From Patescibacteria group bacterium (GTDB lineage: Bacteria > Patescibacteriota > Patescibacteriia > Patescibacteriales > JAQTRU01): a DNA stretch of 40,884 bases. The position numbers and the translations under genes were made by a program. The DNA lies in contig JAQTRU010000007.1 of NCBI GenBank assembly GCA_028711655.1, positions 1 through 40,884 of the forward strand. The letters run 5' to 3'. The notes beneath the pieces were generated by a model that searched no databases, had not been told where the DNA came from, and was given only the letters and a program-made list of their open reading frames with translations. Shown in pieces: positions 1 through 5,295 of this stretch; position 1 is the stretch's first letter, and every line of letters starts with the position of its first letter.

Positions 1-3
1 AAA

Positions 4-34
4 TTTTGCTCCGCGGCTCAAACGCGGAGCAAAA
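4..34. repeat. Perfect 12-bp hairpin upstream of a small membrane protein gene
   Basis: Arms at 4-15 and 23-34 are perfectly complementary around a 7-nt loop. The arms begin with four T and end with four A, so this is not a classical terminator (no T run after the stem) on either strand. It ends about 10 bases before the ATG at 45 and could affect translation there, or belong to an upstream gene outside the window. Confidence 0.6.
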
Positions 35-44
35 AGCCAAATTT

Positions 45-245
45 ATGACGGGAAAAAATGTCCGCATAATGATCGGGGTTATTCTTCTGGCCTTAACGGC
101 TTGGCTGTATTGGGGCGCTGGCATGCCCTGGACAGCCGTAGTGGCCCTTATTTTCGCCATCATCGCTTTCATCGGGGCTTTTGCCGGAAGCAAAAAAGAG
201 GAAACTCCGCCATCTGATGCGGGCGGAGCGCCGAAAGTGGAATAA
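45..245 (+). CDS. Small two-helix membrane protein, unknown function
   Basis: A 66-residue protein starting at the ATG at 45. The frame can be opened upstream at a TTG at 6, but that would place the first codons inside the perfect hairpin at 4-34, so the ATG is preferred. Two hydrophobic stretches (about residues 7-24 and 29-47) are separated by a short loop with GAGMPW, followed by a charged tail rich in E, P and G. This is a two-pass membrane protein with a cytosolic or surface tail of about 20 residues. I recognise no family. The gene to its left is outside the window, so operon context is unknown. Confidence 0.6.
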   Translation: MTGKNVRIMIGVILLALTAWLYWGAGMPWTAVVALIFAIIAFIGAFAGSKKEETPPSDAGGAPKVE

Positions 246-307
246 ATTTAAATTTTTTATCAAAATATTGCCCGAGAAACATTCTTGTTTTTTTGGGTTT
301 TTATTTG

Positions 308-402
308 TCCCGCATCTTTTATAAAATAACGATTTTTTTGCAAAATAACCATAAAATTAATATTTTTATTAAATATAAACACAAGAACAAAAAGGTGCGG
401 GA
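308..402. repeat. Spaced inverted repeat in AT-rich spacer
   Basis: TCCCGCATCTTTT at 308-320 is mirrored by AAAAGGTGCGGGA at 390-402 (12 of 13 positions complementary) across about 70 AT-rich bases. It lies just upstream of the tRNA region, so it could hold the tRNA promoter or processing structure. I see no convincing -35/-10 pair. Confidence 0.4.
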
Positions 403-446
403 TTTATATTGCTATTTTTTCCTATAAATGGTAAAAGATTAAAAAT

Positions 447-468
447 GCCCTTATGGCTCAATTGGATA
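447..468 (+). pseudogene. tRNA 5' fragment (acceptor strand plus D-arm start)
   Basis: GCCCTTA followed by TG, GCTC and AATTGGAT reads as acceptor 5' strand, positions 8-9, D stem and D loop of a tRNA. No matching D-stem 3' strand or anticodon arm follows: the next bases are an unrelated C-rich run leading into the intact tRNA at 488. A complementary acceptor 3' strand (TAAGGGC) appears only at 941-947. It is best read as a tRNA gene remnant. Confidence 0.45.
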
Positions 469-487
469 CCCGCCCGTCAACGCCCAT

Positions 488-561
488 GCCCTCATAGTTC
501 AGCTGGATAGAACGTCGGCTTCCGGAGCCGAAGATCAGGGGTTCGAATCCTCTTGAGGGCA
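488..561 (+). tRNA. tRNA-Arg, anticodon CCG
   Basis: The cloverleaf closes fully. The acceptor is GCCCTCA/TGAGGGC. The D stem is GTTC/GAAC. The anticodon stem is TCGGC/GCCGA with loop TTCCGGA, giving anticodon CCG (reads CGG). The T arm is AGGGG, loop TTCGAAT, then CCTCT. The discriminator is A561 and no CCA is encoded. C35 in the anticodon, A in the D loop after GG, and A73 fit arginine identity. Only 10 bases separate it from the next tRNA, so the two are probably co-transcribed. Confidence 0.93.
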
Positions 562-571
562 CTTAAACTAA

Positions 572-643
572 GCTCTCGTCGTTCAATGGATAGGACACAA
601 GATTGCGGATCTTGCAATGCAGGTTCGATTCCTGCCGAGAGCA
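572..643 (+). tRNA. tRNA-Arg, anticodon GCG
   Basis: The cloverleaf is intact. The acceptor is GCTCTCG/CGAGAGC. The D stem is GTTC/GGAC with one G-T pair. The anticodon stem is CAAGA/TCTTG with loop TTGCGGA, giving anticodon GCG. The T arm is GCAGG, loop TTCGATT, then CCTGC. The discriminator is A643 and no CCA is encoded. Most bacteria read CGU/CGC with an ACG tRNA whose A34 is deaminated to inosine by TadA; a G34 version reads CGC and CGU without that step. It is adjacent to tRNA-Arg(CCG). Confidence 0.9.
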
Positions 644-668
644 CAGATAAAGCACAGGATTGCGCTTG

Positions 669-694
669 TCCGCCGAAGCTTTAGCGGAGGCGGA
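669..694. repeat. Palindromic repeat with GCTTTAGC core
   Basis: TCCGCC at 669-674 pairs with GGCGGA at 689-694, and an inner GC..GC pair closes a small loop in GAAGCTTTAGCGGA. The same core sits in frame inside the gene at 27254-28234 (27888-27913), where it encodes a FAKAAEG-type peptide. This copy lies where the anticodon/variable part of a broken tRNA would be. Confidence 0.55.
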
Positions 695-733
695 GATCCC
701 AAAATCTAGGTTCAATTCCTAGCAGGGGCACCA
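695..733 (+). pseudogene. tRNA 3' half (T arm, acceptor strand, CCA)
   Basis: CTAGG (706-710), loop TTCAATT and CCTAG (718-722) form a perfect T arm. CAGGGGC, a discriminator A and an encoded CCA follow (723-733). No 5' acceptor strand GCCCCTG exists nearby, and the expected middle is occupied by the palindrome at 669-694. The bases just before that palindrome (about 645-668) resemble the D-loop and anticodon region of the neighbouring tRNA-Arg(GCG). This looks like a tRNA disrupted by a palindromic repeat. Confidence 0.5.
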
Positions 734-1029
734 GAAAGGAAAAATCAAAGAGTTTTGGTTCGACCTGCCCCGCCCAACATGAGCGAAGCGAATGTTGATG
801 CGGGGTTCCTATCGGGTGCACAAAAATTGTTTAGTAAGTTTTGAGGAGCGCCTGTCCCGCAGACTTGCGGGAAAGCGACGAAATCCCCGCCGGATAGCGG
901 GGCGACCTTTCTCGCGCCCTTATAGGGCGGGTTTCCTGCTTAAGGGCACAAAAAACAGTCCCGAGAAATTAGGATTATTTTTTGTTTTCGTGTTTCCGTG
1001 TTTTTGTGTTTATATGCTAAAATATATTC
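734..1029. other. Spacer of successive palindromes before recG
   Basis: No convincing gene. Four hairpin-like repeats follow one another: CAACAT/ATGTTG (775-780, 792-797), TCCCGCA/TGCGGGA (855-861, 866-872), CCCCGC/GCGGGG (885-890, 897-902) and CGCCCT/AGGGCG (915-920, 924-929). Bases 927-948 resemble a T arm with a collapsed loop followed by acceptor strand TAAGGGC and A, perhaps the other end of the tRNA fragment at 447. About 978-1014 is a T-rich stretch built on GTGTTTTTGTG, the same word as the hairpin at 38841-38893. The recG promoter must lie near here, but I cannot place it with confidence. Confidence 0.5.
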
Positions 1030-3576
1030 ATGTTAACCCTGGACACGGACATAATAAATATCAGCCGCGTGGGCAAAACCACGGCTAAATATTTAAATAA
1101 ATTGGGTATAACGACGGTGCGCGATTTGCTTTTTTATTTCCCTTTCCGCTATGATGATTTTACCCATTTAACGCCTATTGATAAGCTTCAGTCTGAAACC
1201 AGCGCTAATATTGTCGGCCGGATTGAACTGATTCAAAATAAAAAGAGTTGGCGGAGAAGGATGTATATCACGGAAGCGCTAATTACTGATGATACGGAAA
1301 CCTTAAAAGTTATTTGGTTTAACCAGCCCTTTATCGCCCGCAACCTACAAGTTGGCGATAAGGTTTCTTTAGCAGGAAAAATAGAAGAAGACGCAAGCGG
1401 TTTGGTTATGAAATCTCCTACCTATGAAAAAATTGCCGGCCAGCAAGGTTTTCATACCCAAGGTCTGGTGCCTAATTACCACTTAACCGCCAATCTCACG
1501 CAAAAACAAATAAGATTTCTTATTAAACAGATTATCGGCGCAGCGAAACAGATATCTGATTGGCTGCCGCCTGACATGAAAAAAAATCTGCGACTCTTTG
1601 ATTTAAGCGAGGCTATAGCCAAAATCCATTTCCCGAAAACAAAAACCGAAATTGAAACTGCGCGAAGACGCCTATCCTTTAATGAACTTTTTATAATCCA
1701 GCTCCAGTCCCAACTCGTAAAAAAAGAGCTTGAAGCAAGCCAAGCTAAGCCAATTCCCTTTTCAGAAGAAACTACAAAAAAATTCGTCAATTCCCTGCCC
1801 TGGGCATTAACTGACGCTCAGCGAAAGTCTGCCTGGGAAATTCTTAAGGATATAGGCAAAGACAAACCGATGTCTCGGCTTCTTTCCGGAGACGTTGGCA
1901 GCGGCAAAACGGTTGTTGCCCTAATTGCCATGCTTAACGTTGCCCTAAATAATTATCAAGCAGTCTTGATGGCGCCAACGGAAATTTTGGCCCATCAGCA
2001 TTACAGCACAATTTGCCAACTGTTGAGTAATTTTGACGTTAAAATTGGTTTAATAACTGGAAGCGAAAAAAGGGCGAATTATGAATTAGGAATTAAGAAT
2101 CAGAAAGAAAATAAAAAGATGAAAACCCCTGATTCCTTATTCTTAATTCATAATTCAGATATTATTATCGGCACGCATGCCTTAATCCAGGAAAAGATAG
2201 AATTTAATAATTTGGGGCTAGCCATAATTGACGAACAACATAGATTCGGTGTGGAGCAAAGAGCTGCGCTCTTAACGCGGACCTATGCGGACCGGCGGGG
2301 ACCTATGCGGACCGGCGGGGAGGAAGCGGAAGATGAGGGGAAATTGTTGTATGAAAAAATTACTTATAAAATCAGAGGGGCGATTTTTAATGTTAAAAAA
2401 CAGTTGGGTTTGGGGCATAAAGAAGTAATTTATCAAAAGGCCTTGGAAAAAAAATTTGAAAAAGTTGGATTATCTTTTACTAAAGAAAAATCTATTGAGA
2501 TAAAATATGATGATAAAAAAATTAGCATCTACAGACCTGACTTTATCATCGATGATAAAGTTATTTTAGAAATAAAAAAACTGCCCTTTATCGGGAAATT
2601 TGAAAAGCAACAAGTCTGGCATTATCTGAAAGGCTCTGAATATAAACTAGCTTTGTTAGTTAATTTCGCAAATAATGATGTTCAAATTGAACGTTTTGTT
2701 GACACGAAAAAGTCCGCATCAGTCCGCCAAAGTCCGCATCAGTCCGCGCTTAGTCCGCATTTACTGTCAATGACCGCCACGCCTATCCCCCGCTCTTTGG
2801 CCCTGGCTTTGTACGGCGATTTAGACCTTTCTATTATCAACCAGCTGCCGAAGGGCAGGAAGCCGGTTATGACGAAAATTGTGCCGGAGGAAAAAAGAGA
2901 AAAGGCTTATGCTTTTATCAGACAGCAGATAGATAGCGGCCGCCAGGTATTTGTCATCTGCCCTTTAATCGACCATTCTGATAAGCTTGGAGTAAAATCC
3001 GTAAAACAGGAATTTGAAAAGCTGGATAAACAAATTTTTCCTGATTTAAATATCGGCATTTTGCACGGTCGGATTAAGCCGCCGGAAAAAGAAAAAATTA
3101 TGCGGGAATTCCTTGATAATAAAATTAAAATCCTGGTCTCCACTTCAGTCGTGGAGGTCGGAGTGGATGCGCCAAACGCCGCGATTATGATGATTGAAGG
3201 CGCGGAACGTTTCGGCCTGGCCCAGCTTCACCAGTTTCGCGGCCGGGTCGGACGAAGCCAGCATCAATCTTATTGCTTTCTTTTCACGGAAAACTCGGCT
3301 GACAAAACCTTAAAACGGCTAGAGACGCTGGTAAATTGCCAGGACGGCTTCACTCTGGCAAAAATGGATTTGAAATTCCGGGGCGCGGGCGAAATTTACG
3401 GCACGGCCCAAAAGGGCTTCCCTCAATTAAAAATCGCCTCTTTATTTGACTATAAACTGATGAAAGAGGCGCGGGAGGAAGCGATAGAAATTATAAATAA
3501 AGACCCCGGTTTAAAAAATTATCCTTTACTGGCGGAAAAATTAGGAGATTGGGAAAAAAGCGTCCATCTAGAGTAA
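1030..3576 (+). CDS. recG: ATP-dependent DNA helicase RecG with an inserted GxxExxY domain
   Basis: RecG remodels stalled forks and branch-migrates Holliday junctions. The N-terminal wedge/OB part covers about residues 1-250. The helicase core follows: Walker A GDVGSGKT (287-294), DEQH box DEQHRFG (401-407), motif III TATPIPR (582-588), and the arginine-finger motif QFRGRVGR (735-742) near the C-terminal RecG-specific TRG region. The length is 848 residues against about 690 usual. The excess is explained by a 161-codon in-frame insertion between motif II and motif III (residues about 416-576) that encodes a complete GxxExxY protein; removing it leaves 687 residues. All core motifs are present on both sides, so the product may still be active, with the insert looping out or being removed in an unknown way. 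The ATG at 1030 matches the family N-terminus; no strong ribosome-binding site is visible. Confidence 0.93.
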   Translation: MLTLDTDIINISRVGKTTAKYLNKLGITTVRDLLFYFPFRYDDFTHLTPIDKLQSETSANIVGRIELIQNKKSWRRRMYITEALITDDTETLKVIWFNQPFIARNLQVGDKVSLAGKIEEDASGLVMKSPTYEKIAGQQGFHTQGLVPNYHLTANLTQKQIRFLIKQIIGAAKQISDWLPPDMKKNLRLFDLSEAIAKIHFPKTKTEIETARRRLSFNELFIIQLQSQLVKKELEASQAKPIPFSEETTKKFVNSLPWALTDAQRKSAWEILKDIGKDKPMSRLLSGDVGSGKTVVALIAMLNVALNNYQAVLMAPTEILAHQHYSTICQLLSNFDVKIGLITGSEKRANYELGIKNQKENKKMKTPDSLFLIHNSDIIIGTHALIQEKIEFNNLGLAIIDEQHRFGVEQRAALLTRTYADRRGPMRTGGEEAEDEGKLLYEKITYKIRGAIFNVKKQLGLGHKEVIYQKALEKKFEKVGLSFTKEKSIEIKYDDKKISIYRPDFIIDDKVILEIKKLPFIGKFEKQQVWHYLKGSEYKLALLVNFANNDVQIERFVDTKKSASVRQSPHQSALSPHLLSMTATPIPRSLALALYGDLDLSIINQLPKGRKPVMTKIVPEEKREKAYAFIRQQIDSGRQVFVICPLIDHSDKLGVKSVKQEFEKLDKQIFPDLNIGILHGRIKPPEKEKIMREFLDNKIKILVSTSVVEVGVDAPNAAIMMIEGAERFGLAQLHQFRGRVGRSQHQSYCFLFTENSADKTLKRLETLVNCQDGFTLAKMDLKFRGAGEIYGTAQKGFPQLKIASLFDYKLMKEAREEAIEIINKDPGLKNYPLLAEKLGDWEKSVHLE
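2275..2757 (+). mobile_element. GxxExxY module inserted in frame in recG, with inverted-repeat arms
   Basis: The insert spans 483 bp (161 codons). Its core, about RecG residues 438-562, reads as a full GxxExxY protein, a family assigned to the PD-(D/E)XK nuclease fold. It has an N-terminal LLYEKITYKIRGAIF helix, the signature GHKEVIYQ, the PDFIIDD-x3-LEIKK segment carrying the likely D..ExK active residues, and the closing LVNFANNDVQIERF strand. The left arm (about 2276-2320) contains a 20-bp unit in tandem. The right arm (about 2710-2760) contains three AGTCCGCAT copies. The reverse complement of the right arm aligns with the left arm, so the ORF is framed by inverted repeats. There is no ATG of its own in frame; a TTG at the LLYE start could serve. 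It is related in family to the free-standing ORF at 28361-28744. Confidence 0.85.
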
Positions 3577-3609
3577 TTCTTTTTGCCACCATATCATCGT
3601 ATTAACACA

Positions 3610-3638
3610 TTGACAAGGGTTGATTTTTGCTCTATACT
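3610..3638 (+). promoter_or_regulatory. Consensus sigma-70-type promoter
   Basis: TTGACA at 3610-3615 and TATACT at 3633-3638 are separated by exactly 17 bases, so the -35 is perfect and the -10 is one base off TATAAT. Transcription would start near 3645 and run into the small ORFs at 3737 and 3829, ending at the terminator at 4177-4229. It is the clearest promoter in the window. Confidence 0.8.
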
Positions 3639-3736
3639 GATAAATAAGAAATAAATGATCTTTACATACCTATCTCATGGGGGTGAGAAGAAAAAAATAA
3701 AAGGCTCTGGAAAGGAGGGGGATAAAAAGAGTCCTT

Positions 3737-3820
3737 TTGACTAAACAAAAAACCGAGGGCAATACCATTTGTCTGGACGCCAATCTTTATCAGGGCTTTG
3801 TAAAAGCCCAGGAGGAGTAA
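3737..3820 (+). CDS. Possible 27-residue small protein ahead of the 3829 gene
   Basis: A TTG-started frame of 27 codons (begins TKQKTEGNT after the start residue, ends GFVKAQEE) stops at TAA 3818-3820, eight bases before the next ATG. A purine-rich AAGGAGGGGG lies at 3712-3721, about 15 bases upstream, in the loop of a stem formed by 3699-3708 and 3728-3738 (one bulged T). The start codon overlaps the base of that stem, so initiation may be structure-controlled. The sequence looks protein-like but is too short for recognition. It could be a leader or a coupled small gene, or non-coding. Confidence 0.35.
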   Translation: MTKQKTEGNTICLDANLYQGFVKAQEE

Positions 3821-3828
3821 GGCACTAT

Positions 3829-4155
3829 ATGGGCGAAGTTTATTTAAAAAATCGTTCGGGGAAAAAATTTGAAGACCCGATCTCCGGGCAATGCATTCGG
3901 GAAGATACGCCATCTTCTCGCGTCATCAAAGTCATAACAGAAAGCGATGGCAACGGCGGAGGAGAAGGATTCCTACTGGCGAGAGAGTCTTTTATAGGAA
4001 TAATGGAAGAAGCTCTCAAAACCCCGGTACGTAATGGAGATAGGACGCCAACCTTCAATCTCCACGGCTGTCTGGAGGCAAACCCGAATAACCCCATGAT
4101 CAGAGAAATCGCCGGAAAGCTGGGCATGAAACTGCCACAGCTGGCCGAACATTGA
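3829..4155 (+). CDS. Hypothetical 108-residue protein on its own transcription unit
   Basis: The ATG at 3829 is preceded by AGGAGG (3810-3815) and a second AAGG closer to the start, better support than the TTG at 3769 that opens the frame further upstream. The product is soluble, with no membrane segment: an N-terminal half with KFEDPISGQC, a glycine-rich turn (about residues 45-49), then helical segments ending in PQLAEH. Cysteines occur at about residues 22 and 81. I do not recognise the family. It sits alone between a consensus promoter and a strong terminator, and is convergent with the glycosylase gene. That strict insulation is unusual here and suggests independent, possibly high, expression. 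Confidence 0.65.
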   Translation: MGEVYLKNRSGKKFEDPISGQCIREDTPSSRVIKVITESDGNGGGEGFLLARESFIGIMEEALKTPVRNGDRTPTFNLHGCLEANPNNPMIREIAGKLGMKLPQLAEH

Positions 4156-4176
4156 AGCGAAACATCAAGACGCAAC

Positions 4177-4229
4177 AAAGGGCTGAAGATTTACTGACCG
4201 GTAGTAAATCCAAAGCCCTTTTATTTTTT
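4177..4229 (+). terminator. Rho-independent terminator, shared by convergent genes
   Basis: AAAGGGCT (4177-4184) pairs with AGCCCTTT (4214-4221), and GATTTACT (4188-4195) pairs with AGTAAATC (4203-4210), with a small internal loop and a 7-nt apex. The T-rich tail TTTTATTTTTT follows. It ends the unit starting at 3610. On the other strand the same stem lies just after the glycosylase stop codon, but with a poorer U tract. Confidence 0.85.
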
Positions 4230-4847
4230 AGAAATAAACTCATTGCCCCTTATATAAAACCGCCATTTTTCATCCTTATACCTTCCCGCGTAGTCAACGC
4301 CAATTCTTTTTGTTTTAACTATTTTCGGTTTTTCATCTTTGATGCGGCTCTCAATCCAGAGGCCGTATTTTTTTACATAAATAGGTAGACTATTGAAAGA
4401 TTTATCTACACCTAAAGCTTTTGTCAGTTTAGCTGGTCCATTCGTCAGTAAGCTCTTATTTTTTGCCTTGTTATGTGTTTTATGTTTTATGTTACATGAT
4501 ATAGCTCTGATTAAAACCGCGGCCGGATAATCTTTTTCTTCTGTCACGATATTTAACATATAATGCATGCCGTAAGTAAAATAAACATAAATTTTGCCCG
4601 GTCCGCCAAACATTACGCTGTTTCTTTTTGTCCGGCCCCGGCTGGCGTGAGAAGCTAAGTCCCTCGGCCCGTTATAAGCTTCTACTTCCACAATTTTACA
4701 TCTTAGAGTGCTCTCCCCTCTCCCGCGACGCGAGGAGCGGGGGAGGGGTCGGGGGCGGGGGTTTTTCCTTACCAAAAAACAGCCCAAGAGATCTTGGGCA
4801 ACTTGTAGCGTATTTTTATTATAAAAAGATTTTGGCAAAATTCTCAT
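4221..4847 (-). CDS. DNA-3-methyladenine glycosylase (AAG/MPG type)
   Basis: Removes alkylated purines from DNA in base-excision repair. Family hallmarks are an N-terminal LPKSFYNKNTLQVAQDLLGC, the KIVEVEAYNGPRDLASHA block with the catalytic glutamate region (VEVEAY), RTKRNSVMFGGPGKIYVYFTYGMHYMLNIVT with the DNA-intercalating tyrosine segment, and a NGPAKLTKALGV substrate-pocket motif. The start is set at the second Met (4847), closest to the family N-terminus; a Met three codons upstream (4856) lies in repeated DNA. Between strands FLVRK and CKIVEVEAY is an extra stretch of about 20 Arg/Pro/Ser-rich residues, encoded by a 12-bp-stem palindrome inserted in frame. This probably makes a surface loop. 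The gene is convergent with the + strand unit at 3610-4229. Confidence 0.92.
   Translation of the reverse strand: MRILPKSFYNKNTLQVAQDLLGCFLVRKNPRPRPLPRSSRRGRGESTLRCKIVEVEAYNGPRDLASHASRGRTKRNSVMFGGPGKIYVYFTYGMHYMLNIVTEEKDYPAAVLIRAISCNIKHKTHNKAKNKSLLTNGPAKLTKALGVDKSFNSLPIYVKKYGLWIESRIKDEKPKIVKTKRIGVDYAGRYKDEKWRFYIRGNEFISKK
4704..4763. repeat. Palindromic element inserted in frame in the glycosylase gene
   Basis: CCCCTCTCCCGC at 4715-4726 pairs over all 12 positions (one G-T) with 4737-4748 around a 10-nt loop, followed by a G-rich tract to about 4761. Translated on the - strand it gives the extra loop of residues about 32-52 (counted from the Met at 4856), absent from ordinary family members. 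Confidence 0.7.
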
Positions 4848-4874
4848 ATCACGCATCTCATATCGCTAATCGCA

Positions 4875-5225
4875 TTATATCTTACTTAATGTTCCCCATA
4901 ACATTCCGCCTATTTTATCAGCCAATTGCGATAAATTTTCGTAATCATTTCTGGCAATATAATTCTAGGTATAAGAAAAGTAGATTAAATATTCCGACTC
5001 TTTAAGCGAGCCATAAGCAATTTCTAGAAAATTCTTGTACACTTTGCAATCCGCCCCTCTTCTCCTGGCAAAGCCTTCTGTGTAATTAAGTATGACAGAA
5101 AGTACGGCTCGACGTAGCTGTGAAGTCACGCCATGCAATTCATCTCTAGGAAAATTTTTAGTTATTTTATAAACATACTTAACATATTGATGCATTAAAT
5201 TTTTTAATTCTACATGAAAATCCAT
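4875..5225 (-). pseudogene. Four-helix-bundle protein (23S rRNA IVP/S23 family), broken by an in-frame amber stop
   Basis: The first 86 codons (5225 down to 4968) encode a typical four-helix-bundle start with MHQYVKYVYKITKNFPRDELHGVTSQLRRAVLSV and NYTEGFARR, ending at TAG (4965-4967). The same frame continues without shift for 29 codons (NYIARNDYENLSQLADKIGG...) to TAA at 4875-4877, completing the usual length of about 116 residues. The simplest reading is a single nonsense mutation. The family occurs as intervening sequences in 23S rRNA and as solitary genes; its function is not settled. The gene is bordered by the inverted word arrays at 4843-4874 and 5234-5295. Confidence 0.75.
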
Positions 5226-5233
5226 GTAATTAC

Positions 5234-5295
5234 TATGCGTTACGCGTTATGCGATATGCGATATGAGATATGAGATATGCGTTACGCGATACGCG
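5234..5295. repeat. GCGATATG/GAGATATG word array overlapping the radA 3' end
   Basis: A run of short units (GCGATATG, GAGATATG, GCGTTACG) extends into the last codons of radA. A degenerate inverted version occurs at 4843-4874, so the pair frames the four-helix-bundle pseudogene. The reverse complement of 4843-4874 shares the stretch GCGATATGAGAT with this array. Confidence 0.65.

Noticed and set aside
4-34. Hairpin as a rho-independent terminator
   Set aside because: The stem is flanked by T at its 5' side and A at its 3' side, so neither strand has the U tract after the stem.
792-1088. 98-codon + strand frame before and overlapping recG
   Set aside because: It runs through four palindromes and a tRNA-like remnant and overlaps recG out of frame; composition is repeat-derived.
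2275-2757. recG insert as an intein
   Set aside because: No Cys/Ser at the left junction, no His-Asn at the right end and no splicing blocks; the domain is a GxxExxY protein.
2907-3143. 78-codon frame antisense to recG
   Set aside because: Lies opposite conserved helicase motifs; no independent evidence.
3677-3700. Seven-codon frame MGVRRKK as a possible attenuation leader
   Set aside because: Too short to judge, no regulatory codon run matching a pathway, and it overlaps a longer 29-codon frame from 3655.
4965-5225. 86-residue four-helix-bundle protein as an intact gene
   Set aside because: The missing fourth helix is encoded in the same frame directly after the TAG, so a nonsense mutation explains it better.
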